Source of the DNA: Sepiola atlantica
Taxonomy: Eukaryota; Mollusca; Cephalopoda; Sepiida; Sepiolidae
NCBI GenBank assembly: GCA_963556195.1
Contig: OY744520.1
Coordinates: 153,583,607-153,647,606, forward strand
Length of the DNA stretch: 64,000 nt
Reading direction: 5' to 3'
The first letter of the stretch is position 1; each line of letters begins with the position of its first letter. Both the position numbers and the translations under genes were made by a program. The notes beneath the pieces were generated by a model, which saw nothing but the letters and a program-made list of their open reading frames with translations, was not told the origin of the DNA and made no database searches. Positions 10,665 through 21,689 of the stretch are shown in pieces.

Positions 10665-11125
10665 AATTTCTGACCTAATAGGTCCCACACTGTCTGTCAA
10701 GCTTCAACCCTGTCACATCGCGACAGAGTTGCATTCCTGTGCGTGATTTACAAGTACTTTCACAGAATGTACTCCGACGAACTTACTACACTTGTACCCC
10801 CTCAATGTAAATATCCCGACCCATCCGACTAGTAGGAAAATCCCGCCCCTTCACTGTAGAGGTCCCTAGATGCTGGAAGATTTTCTACTTTAATAGCTTC
10901 TTTCCTAGAACAGTTCGCCTTTAGAATTCCCTTCCTGCTCCCTGTTTCCATGACCGTACAAACATGCAGAAATGTAAATGTAATGTGAACAAGCATATTG
11001 CTGCCCAGTTCTCCACCCAAGTTGCTCTATTATGAATCTGACCCCTATCACAGTAGTCATTTATGCTTCAGTGACAATATGCCTTGTTTGGGATGAACAA
11101 AAGTTAAAAAAATAAAAAAATTCTT
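10665..11125 (+). mobile_element. Non-LTR retrotransposon 3' end relic
   Basis: It matches the LINE 3' end at 61779-62390: 'AATAGGTCCCACACT', 'TTTACAAGTACTT', the TGCAGAAAT block and the 'GCCTTGTTTGGGATGAAC' end. It is full of stops and ends in an A-rich tail near 11105-11125. It is a dead-on-arrival copy or an old 5'-truncated insertion. Confidence 0.7.
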
Positions 11126-11720
11126 TGAGAACGTTGGGTATTGCTAAAATTCAGTGTGTTACATTGGCTGTGTACATGTATAGAAAGTAAAAGATGACAA
11201 GAACTTGTGGTGAACAGAGACATTTCATTTATTAATAGTTTGCCTACGACAAACTATGAAGACAATAAGATTACAGACAGAATTACTTATCTAAAAGATA
11301 ATGTGAAGACTTACATTTTGGTAAAAGAAAAATAGTCTACTTGACAGCTTCCGGTTTTTAAATCAGAAATAGACAAGCTGTTTTATCAAAAAACAATCCC
11401 TCATCATTTTCGACAAGAAAATTTCCACAGTCATCTACAGGAATTTCTCTGGCACTGTCGACTAAAAGAGCATTTATTTGGGAATATTCTGTATTGGATA
11501 CATTATAACTATGATGTTTAATATATTTAAATTCAGTTAAATTTCTATTTATAAAAAAAACTATTAGACTATTTAAAAAACAAAATAAAGTATTTAAAAA
11601 ATATTTTTAATATAAACTATTTAAAAAATAGAACATTTTAATTATAAAAAATAGTAAATAAGCTATTTAAAAAAAATATACTTGTTTCATTTTTGCAAGT
11701 AAGTAATTAAAAATATAGTA
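11126..11720. other. AT-rich stretch
   Basis: Strongly AT-rich, with repeated ATTTAAAAAA motifs at about 11560-11690. No gene seen. Confidence 0.4.
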
Positions 11721-11721
11721 T

Positions 11722-12030
11722 CTGTTCCAGCTCCCAGGAAGCGCGTTGATTACTATTCAGATATTGGCGCTTATCTTACTTATCCCTTGCCCTGCGATCA
11801 TATTAAATTAAATTAATTTTTCTGTCTGGCAACAGGACGCTTTTTGCAGTTTGGCTAACTACACTAATCCACATTATCAGCAGCTACAGTCATAACTATC
11901 AAGATTTCATTCGTGTATTGACTCAATTAGCTGTTCCTGCTAATGTTCTGGCAACTTCATATGACTGTTGACTAACTCCACTTATCCAGCCGTTGACTCA
12001 ACCGGTTTCTTGAGATTATGCTGTCCTTCT
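11722..12030 (+). repeat. Dispersed repeat, contiguous copy
   Basis: It starts CTGTTCCAGCTCCCAGGAA and includes blocks ACGCTTTTTGCA and GTCATAACTA, and a final ATTATGCTGT. The same blocks recur in the same order, but spread out, at 13419-14820. The family is unidentified. Confidence 0.6.
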
Positions 12031-12870
12031 CAGGACACACTCTGTACTTTTTAGTACAATAACGGACTACAATACTTGTCAATACCTTTGTCCTAAGGAC
12101 AAACCCTGTCATTTTCAGGAAAATTTCTCTTTGAGTCTATCGAGCTGTTCTTTCAAACACAGTACATTGTACACTTTTAGAGAAGCTACCAGAGAAGTCA
12201 TCAGGCCAGTGTTACATCAACACATGATCATCATTGTTGGAGATGCGAGCTGACGAAACACTCCACATCAATGAACCTAACCATTCATAATTGTACCTCC
12301 TGTCCAAGTAAAACCAATTATTTATATTTTGCAAATCCCTGTTTTGGCGCGACCACTTACAAAACTGACGATCATGATATGTTGGCCCCTGCAACAAGTG
12401 GTAACCCTGATGTGATTAAACAGGCAACAGCTGGGCAGAGAATATATCAGAATACACTGACGAACTGGAAATGGTGCATATACCATCTTATAACACTACC
12501 ACAGAAGAATCGACCAGACCAGACCTCACTCACCATGGTTTTGAATGATGACCCTGCTAAAACAAGTGTCAGCAATATTAAGTCATCACTTAGTACCTGA
12601 TATGATATCAACGCTACTAAATACCTGAACAAACATCTCAATCATACTTTGAGCCTTACTAATCTTTTCCAGCAAAAGACGTCATGACCAACTATGTCCA
12701 GATATTCATCTTGTACAAAAATGCCTCAAATTTTCATCAACAATATCCACCAAAAACACTACAAGAAAAGTTTCACCAGTTAAAATGTGCTAATTAATTA
12801 CACAACAACTGAACATTTGTTAATTAACTCCTTGGCAAAGGACTCATCAATTTTGAACAATGTGTCCTGT
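12031..12870. other. Region with one unassigned 109-codon frame
   Basis: A plus frame at 12271-12600 has no recognisable motif. Coding status is doubtful. Confidence 0.3.
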
Positions 12871-12871
12871 T

Positions 12872-13040
12872 GAACTACTTAGTGGACTCGCCTTCAACAG
12901 TGCAGATTCATTTTCACTCATCAGTTTTGAACAATGTGTTCTGATTCATTTGCACTCGTCACTTTGAACTACTTAGTGGACTCGCCTTCAACAGTGCAGA
13001 TTCATTTTCACTCATCAGTTTAAACAACAGTGCAGACCCA
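12872..13040. repeat. Tandem duplication, 94-bp period
   Basis: The block GAACTACTTAGTGGACTCGC followed by CCTTCAACAGTGCAGATTC starts at 12872 and again at 12966. The second copy is incomplete. Confidence 0.85.
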
Positions 13041-13418
13041 TTACACTACTGACTTTGACAACAATACAGCCGTACTTATACCCATCACTTCAGCAAACCT
13101 TGCAGACTCACTTGCAAGACGATCCACTTGGACCAATGACACACTTCAAACATCTTTGAAAACTAATTCACAAATGACTGATTTCTGACATGTGTGCATA
13201 CCCATCTGTTACACATTTCTTTTGCCGATTGTCCAGATGATATGATCAGTTATCTATGGAGATGGTGTCGTGAGTGGTTTACAACAAATTCAAATATTGA
13301 ATTCATTTTGGACACATCGATTTTGTCAGCCTGTAAGACATGAAATTAGTGGCTAGCAAACAAAAAATCGCCTCAGGCCACCTATTAGGCACTTATTATT
13401 AAGATCAATGTGTAGAAT

Positions 13419-14820
13419 CTGTTCCAGCTCCCAGGAACCCCATCGATCATTATTCAGATTTGTATCTGATCTTCAGCCTCGAGATGCTATTAAATTATTG
13501 GCTCTGTAGCAGTCACATGTTTTCATGCACTATTTTCTATTTATGTAAACAGACAAAGTTAAGCATGAAGTAATTGACCCATTGACCAATAGAATGGCTT
13601 GGCTTATGAATACATTTCTTCAAAGCACACCCACACAGATATTTTCCGCTTCGAACAATCAATTGGATTTTGGGAGTCATACTGAGTGGAAAATCTGTGA
13701 CTGGTTCTCCAACTCATCAGCCCAGCATGGAACTTGCTATGGAATGCGGCATATATTTTGTGAAGTTTACTATTGTCTGTCTTTAATATCTTAAATCGCT
13801 TTTTCAGTTCAGCTAAAATAAAAAAGTATTGTAGTCTACTTTTTCTTCTTCACCCCAGAAGGACATTTCATTTAACTGCTTTTAACATGGAGTCACAAGC
13901 GTCATCGACCTCTACAAAAACCTTTTGTTATGTTGGTCTTGGATATTCACTCGCCTTCACTTCATCCATTCTAACTGACCATCAATAAGAAACACATTTT
14001 ATTTTTAGGATGCTTTTTGCACTACACTCGTCCATTTGATCAGCTGCTATGGTCATAACTACCAGCAATTTTGTCCGATTGTTGACTAGCACTGCTGGTC
14101 CAGTTGTTAACTCGATCAACTCTTCCTGTTTATGTTCCAGCGACTCTGTGAATTTAACTTTTTTTTATAAACGAAATCTAAAGAATGCAATTAAAAAACT
14201 GCTCAAAACAAAATAATATAAAAATATTTCTGCCATTTTTAAGTGGTGATAGTCTTTCATTTTTCAAAAGACGACTATTACTTTTGGCTAGAATAAAAGT
14301 GTTAATATATGTTCTGTCAGTGAAGGAGAGATCCTTCTAAACTGAGGCAATTTTAATTTTTGTCCCAATCCAGAGTTTCTCTTTTGGGGGAACTGGATTT
14401 TCTCTACCTTTAAAATCGATCTTGTGTCTAACTCTGCCTTCGTGGGGAGGCAAGTAAACATACATTTTGATATTAATTTATGTTTGGGTATTTTTCATGT
14501 ATCACTTATTTTCTATATTCAGAGTTCAATTTTCAGTGACTCCAAAGCACTGGATAAACAATGACAAGAGTTGTTTTCAAATGACTTCAAAGCCAGATTT
14601 TAGACACATTTTCAGGTCATGGCCACAGTTGACCAACCAATTTTTAGAAGCTCAGCTCTTGTAGTTACAAAGATATTTACATTCTATACAAACACATTTC
14701 AAAAACGAGTATTTTCCAGTGATTCTAATGAGATGATCTTTAAAACAAATTGTTTAAAAACTAATTTTGCTTGTTCAACCATTGACTCGACCAGTCTCTT
14801 AAAATTATGCTGTTAGTATC
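13419..14820 (+). repeat. Dispersed repeat, copy split into three blocks
   Basis: Homology to 11722-12030 is in blocks at about 13419-13505, 14005-14150 and 14770-14820. Unrelated AT-rich DNA lies between them. This suggests insertions into this copy or deletion in the other. Frames at 13582-13988 and 14467-14816 lie in the intervening DNA and have no known domain. Confidence 0.55.
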
Positions 14821-15520
14821 TTCATTATGGTGATCGGTGACACTGTTGCTGGTTTTGAGTATTAGTGTTATAATAACGTTATAGTTATTGATGGTATTGT
14901 GACTGCTATCATTGGGGTTTAAGTGATCGCATGGGTCTCGATGATATTATTGCTCCGCCATTAGATTTGGTTGCCGTAGCGAATACTAGGATTGATTGGT
15001 AGTTCTCCGATTGGTATGATTATAATTCAATCAGAATTATCTACAATTAGAATTAGTTTCATGGTGCTCACATTCCGGCTATCTGATTACTTCATAATAA
15101 CGCAAAACTAGTTAATATTTGACGTAGAGGTATGTAGAGGTGTAAATATAATTATTGACTGGGAGACTGGTATTTAATCTTAAAGTTACAACTAATATTA
15201 TTATTATTGCATCTATTTTTGATAATTGTTTAATTTATTGACGAAACATAGATAATTAAAAAAAAAAATATTGCCTGACATTCTGACATGGTCTCGGCTG
15301 TCTTTGAGGCATGTTTTCGGGGTTTTTCCTCCTTCTTCTATCCCACCTCCATTTTTTCCCTTCCCCTCTCCCTCCAAATTTATTTCTCAATCGCCAAACT
15401 GAGGATTTGCAGACGTTATAATTTGAATTTCAGACCTTCATAGACGATTAAAAAGAACTTAGGGTTAAGCGTCTGTAAGGTGACCCAGAGAGATTGACCT
15501 GGTTATGATATCTCCTCCTT
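14821..15520. other. Non-coding stretch
   Basis: No gene or element recognised. Confidence 0.4.
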
Positions 15521-15526
15521 CTCCTC

Positions 15527-15745
15527 CCTATATACCTTAAGTTGTAAATCATACAATTTCCCCCCTCTCTCTATATATGTATTGCTCTCTTTCCCCCTTA
15601 CTATATGACTTCCGTTACAAATTGTACAACCTCCCTCTCTCTCGATATATATATATATTAAATATATTATCCATCCTATTCCCTCACTATATACATTCCG
15701 TTGTAAATCGCCCAATTTTCCCCCTTTCTCTATATGTGTATTTAA
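15527..15745. repeat. Degenerate pyrimidine-rich tandem repeat
   Basis: Three imperfect units each contain a TTGTAAATC-like block, a C-rich tract, CTCTCTATATAT and a poor ATACA/ATATGAC segment. Starts are near 15541, 15612 and 15700. Confidence 0.65.
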
Positions 15746-15936
15746 TAGTGGGTGTGAATTTCTCTTTTTTCATTTTCAAACATGTATTTCAAATTCGTGA
15801 ATTTCAGAGGTGTGGGTAATAACTTCTTTGGCAATGGCAATTTGTTGCTTGATTAAGTTAACTCTGAAGTTCCCGGTATCCATTTCATGTGCGGTTGCAT
15901 CATGTAGTTTAAATTGTGTGTATTTAGGCAGCATAT

Positions 15937-15938
<2 letters not shown>

Positions 15939-15979
<41 letters not shown>
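15939..15979. repeat. (TA)n microsatellite
   Basis: About 20 uninterrupted TA units. The (IY)n peptides seen in frames here are artefacts. Confidence 0.95.
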
Positions 15980-15981
<2 letters not shown>

Positions 15982-16326
15982 GATGTGTGGGTGATCTTTG
16001 AAGCATAAAAGAATGTCGTCTTTTAATCATTTTTTGTTATTATAATTCAATATTTCAAACGCCCTGCGTTTTCATGGGGAATGACTAGAGTGAAGGAATA
16101 AAAAACAAAAATGCAGGGAATCAAGTTCTCAAATACAAAATAAAATTGTCATTGTTTTTAAATTTACAAAATACAGATAATCATGAGACGACTCAAAACT
16201 ACAGTGGAAAAATAACCATACCTTTTTTTTTTTAAATAACAGCTTCTAAACAGATTCAAACAACACTTAGCCAACACTTCCTTGTTTTTATAGCTTGGCA
16301 TTTTTAAATGAATAAAAAAACTGATT

Positions 16327-16515
16327 GTAATAAAAAATGGGAGCCAGAATAACTTACTGATAAGCTTTATTTAACTTTTCGTTGCCTATTGTTACAAATA
16401 GGACAAAATATTGTTAATAATGAAACATTCATGTAGCATATTAATACTACACGAATGTAGCATATTCCATTATTAACAAGGGATAAGATGGGTATCAATT
16501 AACTTTGATACTACA
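16327..16515 (-). repeat. 3' LTR remnant
   Basis: It ends CTACA at 16515, next to a purine tract on the minus strand (16516-16527, GGTGGGAGAGAA). Its outer side matches the right LTR. Confidence 0.6.
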
Positions 16516-16527
16516 TTCTCTCCCACC
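16516..16527 (-). promoter_or_regulatory. Polypurine tract
   Basis: GGTGGGAGAGAA on the minus strand, directly inside the 3' LTR end. Confidence 0.6.
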
Positions 16528-16795
16528 TACCTACTTATTCGTAGGGAACAAAGTCATCCCATCGACCTGGCCTGCTGCGGGTTCTTTGAGGGTGTCTTGG
16601 TGGTTCGTGGCCGGCATCCATCTCTAACCTAGGCTCCTCGGGACTTGACAACGTTTCAGGACTCTCTTGTGTGGCTGACTTAGGTCTAAAAGATCTTGCT
16701 CCGAAATGCTGTCGTTTTCGTTGTCGCTTCGGTCGCTTGGTGACTGAAGATTGAGTATCTGTCTCAGATATTGGGTGAAGCCGGTTTCGTGGTAC

Positions 16796-17071
16796 TCATC
16801 GGTCGTCAGAACTAGAGTCAGATTGGACTCTGTTAGAATATTCAGATTCGTTTTGTAGGGACTCTGGACTTGACGTATATGGCACAAGATCACCTAAGTT
16901 GGTCAGATTTGTTCCATGAACCGGGGCTGTATATCCTTCTGAAGTAGTTCTATGTTCATATACATTCCCTGCCGGGGCTAGATCCCTTAAGGAGACAGTA
17001 GATTGCCTTCCTTCCGAATTTCGAACCAGTGCATACTGGGTGTTCGCTTTGATTAATTCTACCTCGCTCAC
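16796..17071 (-). pseudogene. Gypsy pol C-terminal tail
   Basis: A 91-codon fragment. It starts with a short SH3-like stretch (NTQYALVRNSEGRQSTVSLRD) that resembles the integrase C-terminal chromatin/DNA-binding domain. A serine/aspartate-rich tail follows. It lies downstream of the integrase core in element orientation. A further frame at 16624-16893 continues it in another phase. Confidence 0.55.
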
Positions 17072-17385
17072 TAATGGGTCATATTTACTGTGATGAACAT
17101 GACGTTTTAGTAAAACTCTTCCAGGTTGTGCGAGCCACGAGGGGAGTGATGTACCTGTTGAGCTTCATCGTGGGAATGAGAAGAACCTCTCATGTGGAGT
17201 ATCGTTTGTTGCTGTACATAATAGAATCCTAATAGCGTATAAGGCCATGGGGATAAAACTTTGTCAATCAGAGATCGGACTCTTGCGATTTGCGGCCGCC
17301 AACTGTACTGTCTTCCATATTATGCCATTGTATTTTTTGCATTGTCCATTTCCTTGAGGATTGTGAGGAGTTGTTCGACTTACAG

Positions 17386-17613
17386 CTACTCTTTGTTAAT
17401 GCAGAAATTGCTTGAGTTCATCCAACATAAAACAGATCCACCATCTGAGTGGATATATGTGGGTACTCCAAAATCGGCAAAAATGGAGCAAAAACCTTGA
17501 ATTACTGTTGCAGCCATTACATCTAGGCAGGGGATGACGAATAGAAATCTTGAGTACTCGTTTATTATTGTGAGCATGTATTTATTTTTCGTTGTAGAGG
17601 GTAGATAAATCAA
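17386..17613 (-). pseudogene. Gypsy integrase core fragment
   Basis: 75 codons with the integrase pattern around NEYSRF and YIHSDGG. The first catalytic aspartate, usually in DEYSRF, is replaced by asparagine. The second (SDGG) is present. The catalytic glutamate region is lost. The enzyme would be inactive. Confidence 0.8.
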
Positions 17614-17682
17614 GGTTAAGCCTTTCGAAAGGTTGTGTGGCCTTAATGAGTGTTGCTGGATAGAGGTTTGTAGAACCTGGGC

Positions 17683-17919
17683 TTATTTTCTGCGCATACC
17701 CGACAAGAGTTTGTAATTTGTTTTACAAGAATACGCCAAGTTTCTGATCCTGACTACGTGAGTCATTCTTGTAATACCTGGGGGACACAATTCCCTGTGT
17801 ATATTCTTAAGATCATCTGAGCTGGTTACCAGGCCAGATACCCTTGAAAGCGTGTCGACCGCTGCATTCTCCTTACCAGAGCGGTAAGTGACGTCGAATG
17901 AGTAGCAAGAAAGCTCCAT
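17683..17919 (-). pseudogene. Gypsy RNase H C-terminal fragment
   Basis: It contains the RNase H end motif (FDVTYRSGKENAAVDTLSRV). A degraded spacer towards the integrase zinc domain follows. Confidence 0.8.
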
Positions 17920-18096
17920 TCTTCATCTCACTATCTTCTCGTTTTTTATTTTGCTAGTTGTTTTCAGCTTAAACATAAACGAGACCGACTTTTGGTCAGT
18001 GATTAATTAAAAATATCACCCATTAAGTAATGCCTCCATTTTTGTAATGCCTCAACTATGGCGTGTGCCTCTTTTTCTATTGCCGCGTGTCGTCAC

Positions 18097-18633
18097 TCAG
18101 ACCGTGAAAGTGTTCTTGAAAAAAAAAGCTACAGGACGACCGGATTGTCTCAGCGAGTCAGCTATCGCACAGGCAGAGGCATCCGTCTCAACTAATAGAA
18201 GGATAAAAGGATCCACAGCAGAAATGGCAGACTGAGCAATGTCCCTTTTCATGTTTTGAAATGCTTTGATGGCGGAACAGGACAAAGGAAAAGTAGATAC
18301 TTGCGTCAATGGGTGTATTTTTTCTGAAAAAGATGCAACCCATTGGAAGTAGTGGGCGAACATACCGAGGGATCGTCGTAAGGCCGGCATGTTTCTAGAG
18401 ATTGGTAATTCCATTAGGGGTTTCAGTCACTCGGGATCCGGCGTCATGGTGCCATTTTTGACAATGTATCCCAATAGCTTGTTGCTTTTCAAGTTGTAGG
18501 AACATTTTTCACTGTTCAATGTCAGATTATATTTCTTGACAGCAGCCATGAATCGTTTACGGTTGTGGTCATGTTCAGCTTGGTTATGTCCGCATATTGT
18601 GACATTGTCTATATACACAACAGTACCCTTCAA
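18097..18633 (-). pseudogene. Gypsy RT thumb/connection and RNase H start
   Basis: Two fragments, 18633-18427 and 18414-18097, are separated by an in-frame stop near 18426. The first carries the RT active-site box as YIDN (VVYIDNVTICG) and the LNSEKC motif. The second carries LGMFAHYFQWVASFSEKIHPL and the RNase H start (LLVETDASACAI). The second aspartate of the usual YxDD box is N. A related fragment at 42010-42290 has YLEN. Confidence 0.85.
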
Positions 18634-18751
18634 TTTTTCATTGGAGATTATTTCATCTATAACCCTCTAGAACACTGTTTGTTATCCTAAAAGGAATTCG
18701 GTAGAACTGGTATAGGTAACCGCAGGCCTCGAATGCCGTGTAAGGCTTATC

Positions 18752-19270
18752 CTATGGCTTGATAGGTACCTGATGGTAAGCACTTCTGAGGTCTAAAGTA
18801 ATGAAAATGTGATATTTAGCAATATTAGAAATCATTTTGTTAATACGAAGCAGTGGATAGGCATCGAGTAATGTGTATCTGTTGATGGTCTGGGAATAGT
18901 CAATGACCTTCCTTTTCTTGTGATTTTCGGTAGCTGTTATGCGGACCTGGGCTCTCCATAGAGATTCACTTGGCTCTATAATGACTTCCTTAAGTAGTTT
19001 TGTTACTTCTGTTGCTATGAACCGTTTGTCCTCTTGTGAATAGCGTCTTGATTTTACTGCTATTGGTTTGCAGTCAGGAGTCAAGTTTGTAAAAAGTGAC
19101 GTGGGCTGCACTTTGACAGCTGCTAGTCCGCATACGCTTAGGACTACCAAAGGGGATTTCAACACATGTTGTTTTAGGAAATTGTGACCCAAAATTACCT
19201 TGCAGCAGAGGTTTTTCATTACCGATAATTTGATCCCTTGATAGGAGTTTCCTTTTAGTTTCATTTTAAC
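18752..19270 (-). pseudogene. Gypsy protease end and RT N-terminal domain
   Basis: 173 codons. Residues of about 1-45 resemble the protease C-terminus (VILGHNFLKQH). The remainder is RT fingers and palm: RRYSQEDKRFIATEV, KKRKVIDYSQTINRYT and FITLDLRSAYHQVPI. The last contains the first catalytic aspartate in LDLRSAYHQ. RT copies element RNA into DNA. Confidence 0.88.
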
Positions 19271-19439
19271 CATGCAGTATCAAATTACATGGGACGATTT
19301 AGATGAATTTGCCATTGATATTTGGTTGGAACAAGGAAAGACTTCTCATTTATTCGCTTTTACGATACTGGCATTAATAACACTTTTGGAACTGCATGTA
19401 TTAATAAGGGCATGGTTAGTCAATCCATTTATTTTAACC

Positions 19440-20160
19440 CTCACAATTGTCTTTGAGAGGCAGCCCGGGAACACAGCTGATACTGTAATTTGTGATACAG
19501 TAGTAAGAGTAGGTGAACGTTTTTTTTATGAAGAAGCTGACCGGCAAACTTTCGAAAAATGTCCCTTCTTACCACACTAACGCCTTGAGCCGGGCAGGAC
19601 GAACGAAAATGTATAGGGAGGCCACAAAAGTATCATGTGGATCCAGCTGAGGCGGCAGTGATAAGTTGTTCGTGATTGTTAGAAGGGGGTGTGGGAGTAC
19701 CTTGAACAATGGAAGAATTTTGAACCTGCAGAGGAGGGGCTACAATAGCAGCTCCCAAAACCTTGGGTTTTAAATAGAAGACAGACTGCTTCTGTGCCAT
19801 GTCCAACGTTAGGGGTTGTTCATAAGCTGTTGACAAGTCTTGATCTTTATTCTCTAGTAGTCTTTGTCTTATTGGGTTGGACTGTATTCTATTAATAAAT
19901 GCGTTCCTGATAAAAAGTATTTCTCGCTTGGTTCACAGTTAAGGCTGTAAATTCACACTCATGTCTTAATGTCTTTAGAATCTGAAGGTATTGTTCAAGG
20001 CTTTCTTCTGGTTGTTGACGCCAGGTAGCAAGTAAATGTCCACGGCAGTTTCGTTATTATCACATTCAGATAAATTTCTATAAATTGGAGTGGAAACATG
20101 ATGTAACAGAAGAGTATATTTTTCAGTACCTGTTACAGCCGTGTTTCAAGATAACTTTAG
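19440..20160 (-). pseudogene. Gypsy gag region
   Basis: Pieces of gag are readable in changing frames. A CCHC zinc-knuckle-like stretch (CGKKGHFSKVC type) lies near 19540-19560. A gag core-like segment (WRQQPEESLEQYLQILKTLRHEC) lies near 19940-20030. Gag packages the element RNA. Frameshifts make it non-functional. Confidence 0.6.
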
Positions 20161-20190
20161 CGCGCGCTGTAAGGAATCCTTAAAACATTT

Positions 20191-20206
20191 TCCTCCAGTG
20201 CCACCA
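20191..20206 (-). promoter_or_regulatory. Primer binding site
   Basis: TGGTGGCACTGGAGG on the minus strand, 2 nt inside the 5' LTR end at 20209. It is close to the PBS of the 5.2-kb Gypsy element. Confidence 0.6.
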
Positions 20207-20208
20207 TT

Positions 20209-20356
20209 TGTCAGTAAAATCCGAGTCGGATGTATCGAGGTCTAGCCGGTCAGGTTTCAGGTAACATTCCATAACGGAGTTAAATAAATTGTAATAAAAA
20301 CTGGAAGCCAGAATAACTTACTGATAAGTTTTATTTAATTTTTTGTTGACTATTGT
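20209..20356 (-). repeat. 5' LTR remnant
   Basis: It begins TGTCAG beside the PBS and continues through the block shared with the left LTR. It is cut at 20356 by a mariner-derived sequence. Confidence 0.6.
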
Positions 20357-20394
20357 TCTTTTTTAATGGTGTTCATGTCTGCCGTCGCGTTCCG

Positions 20395-20580
20395 CATTAT
20401 CTCTTTTTTCGCACCCTCTCAACAGCAGCTGCATTCGAAGCAGTTGGAGACCTGCCAGAACGCTGGTCACTCTCCGCTGATGTGCGGCCATTTTTTAATC
20501 GGTTGAACCACTCTTTAATTTGTGTTACACATCGCATCTTCTCCAAACACCTGCTGAATCTAACGCGACGGCGGAGATGA
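20395..20580 (-). pseudogene. Mariner-like transposase N-terminal HTH relic
   Basis: The minus strand reads as the DNA-binding N-terminus of a mariner transposase: VTQIKEWFNRLKNGRTSAES, then an RSGR-type block, then VERVR. The helix-turn-helix binds the element's terminal repeats. It abuts an oppositely oriented C-terminal relic through a shared inverted segment of about 35 bp. Confidence 0.7.
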
Positions 20581-20748
20581 ACACCATTCTAAAAGAAGAC
20601 TTCCAGAGGTGTTTCCGGCAGTGAATGGATATGTGAGCTAAGTGTATGCAAGCACAAGGGACCTACTTTGAAGGGGATTTGGTTCCCAACCCCGTCACGT
20701 ATTTGAAATATTTTTTCTGACCTAAGGTCAGATACTTTTTAGACAGGC

Positions 20749-20752
<4 letters not shown>
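20556..20752 (+). pseudogene. Mariner-like transposase C-terminal relic
   Basis: The plus strand reads EDFQRCFRQ, then (after a stop) CMQAQGTYFEGDLVP, the characteristic mariner C-terminus. It runs into (TA)n. Two in-frame stops lie in the part before CMQAQG. Its start (20556-20595) is the inverted partner of 20357-20395. Confidence 0.7.

Positions 20753-20811
<59 letters not shown>
20753..20811. repeat. (TA)n microsatellite
   Basis: About 29 TA units. Confidence 0.95.
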
Positions 20812-20818
<7 letters not shown>

Positions 20819-21220
20819 TATTACTATTTCATGTATCCACATGAAATTTTATAAGGAGATATAATTTTTTATGTATCAATTTTCAGTATTTACTTCAACA
20901 GTGCTCGATGCATAAGCTAGAAAATAGAAATACAAAGAATCACGTGTTATAATAAGTTGACCCATTATATTGACACAACAAAGAAACAGGATATAGACCA
21001 CCCTATAGAAAACAGAACAATAGAACAGGATATAGGAAGAAAAACTAACCGGACTTTTGTTCGTGGGAAGCCTAACGATTGACTAAGAGAACAACAAAGA
21101 ATCTGATTGGTTAACTAGCTAGCCGTGTATATAAAAACACCCGGCAAAACTAACTCCATGCATTTTAGTCTGAAGATTTCCCCCGGGGATGAAACGCAGG
21201 AGCCTCTGTGTAGCTTAATT
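20812..21220 (+). mobile_element. Penelope-like element fragment (terminal region)
   Basis: It contains the motif TCAACAGTGCTCGAT (20895-20909), also found at 51797-51811 beside another hammerhead. It also has a TATA box (GTATATAAAAAC, about 21126-21137) and a type I hammerhead motif (21164-21218), and is followed directly by (TA)n. Penelope-like elements carry hammerheads in their terminal repeats. No RT or GIY-YIG coding region was found, so the assignment is inferential. Confidence 0.45.
21164..21218 (+). ncRNA. Hammerhead ribozyme motif, partly degenerate
   Basis: CTGAAGA (21170-21176) matches the CUGANGA core. A C/G-rich stem II follows (21177-21190), with a U-U mismatch next to the core. 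GAAA is at 21191-21194. Stem III is perfectly paired (21194-21199 with 21206-21211, 6 bp including one G-U). The cleavage triplet is GTA, ending at 21212. Stem I is weak (21213-21218 with 21164-21169; one G-U and one mismatch). It is probably an ancestral hammerhead with reduced activity. Confidence 0.6.
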
Positions 21221-21221
21221 G

Positions 21222-21292
<71 letters not shown>
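21222..21292. repeat. (TA)n microsatellite
   Basis: About 34 TA units immediately after the hammerhead. A second shorter tract is at 21317-21338. Confidence 0.95.
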
Positions 21293-21294
<2 letters not shown>

Positions 21295-21380
21295 CAAAGT
21301 TATTTATCATAATATTATATATATATATATATATATACTTCGCATTTATACATATATGTATATTTCGGCAGCAAGTCATT

Positions 21381-21689
21381 TATTATGCAAGCGTCGTTAA
21401 AGACCACAGAGTTTTCTCTCTTCACTATCTTTCTTGTCAATTTCTCGACGCGGCGAGCAACATAATTAATAATAAAACTATAAATACGGCTTTTAGTAAC
21501 AATAAGACACAGCCTCCTGAAGACGGTCGAGAGACCGAAAGCGCTAGAGGAATGTCCAACGACACAACGCTAGGTGCCATACTCCACCAATTAACACCAG
21601 AAAACTGACGAATCGCTCGCCGCGTCGAGAAATTCATTAGAAAGATAACGAACAGAGAAAACTCTGTGGTCTTTAATGACGCGTGTATA

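Larger units (their letters stand above)
16327..20356 (-). mobile_element. Decayed Ty3/Gypsy retrotransposon
   Basis: The minus-strand order is 5' LTR remnant, PBS, gag, protease/RT, RNase H, integrase, basic tail, PPT and 3' LTR remnant. A common block of about 70 bp (TGTAATAAAAA ... GAAGCCAGAATAACTTACTG) is shared by 16327-16396 and 20287-20356 and identifies the LTRs. The left copy lacks the internal-side part that the right copy has. The right copy stops where a mariner relic begins at 20357. Coding regions are broken by many stops and frameshifts. Confidence 0.85.

Noticed and set aside
16778..16812. Minus-strand CTGACGA and ACGAAACC
   Set aside because: No stem II. This is Gypsy coding sequence.
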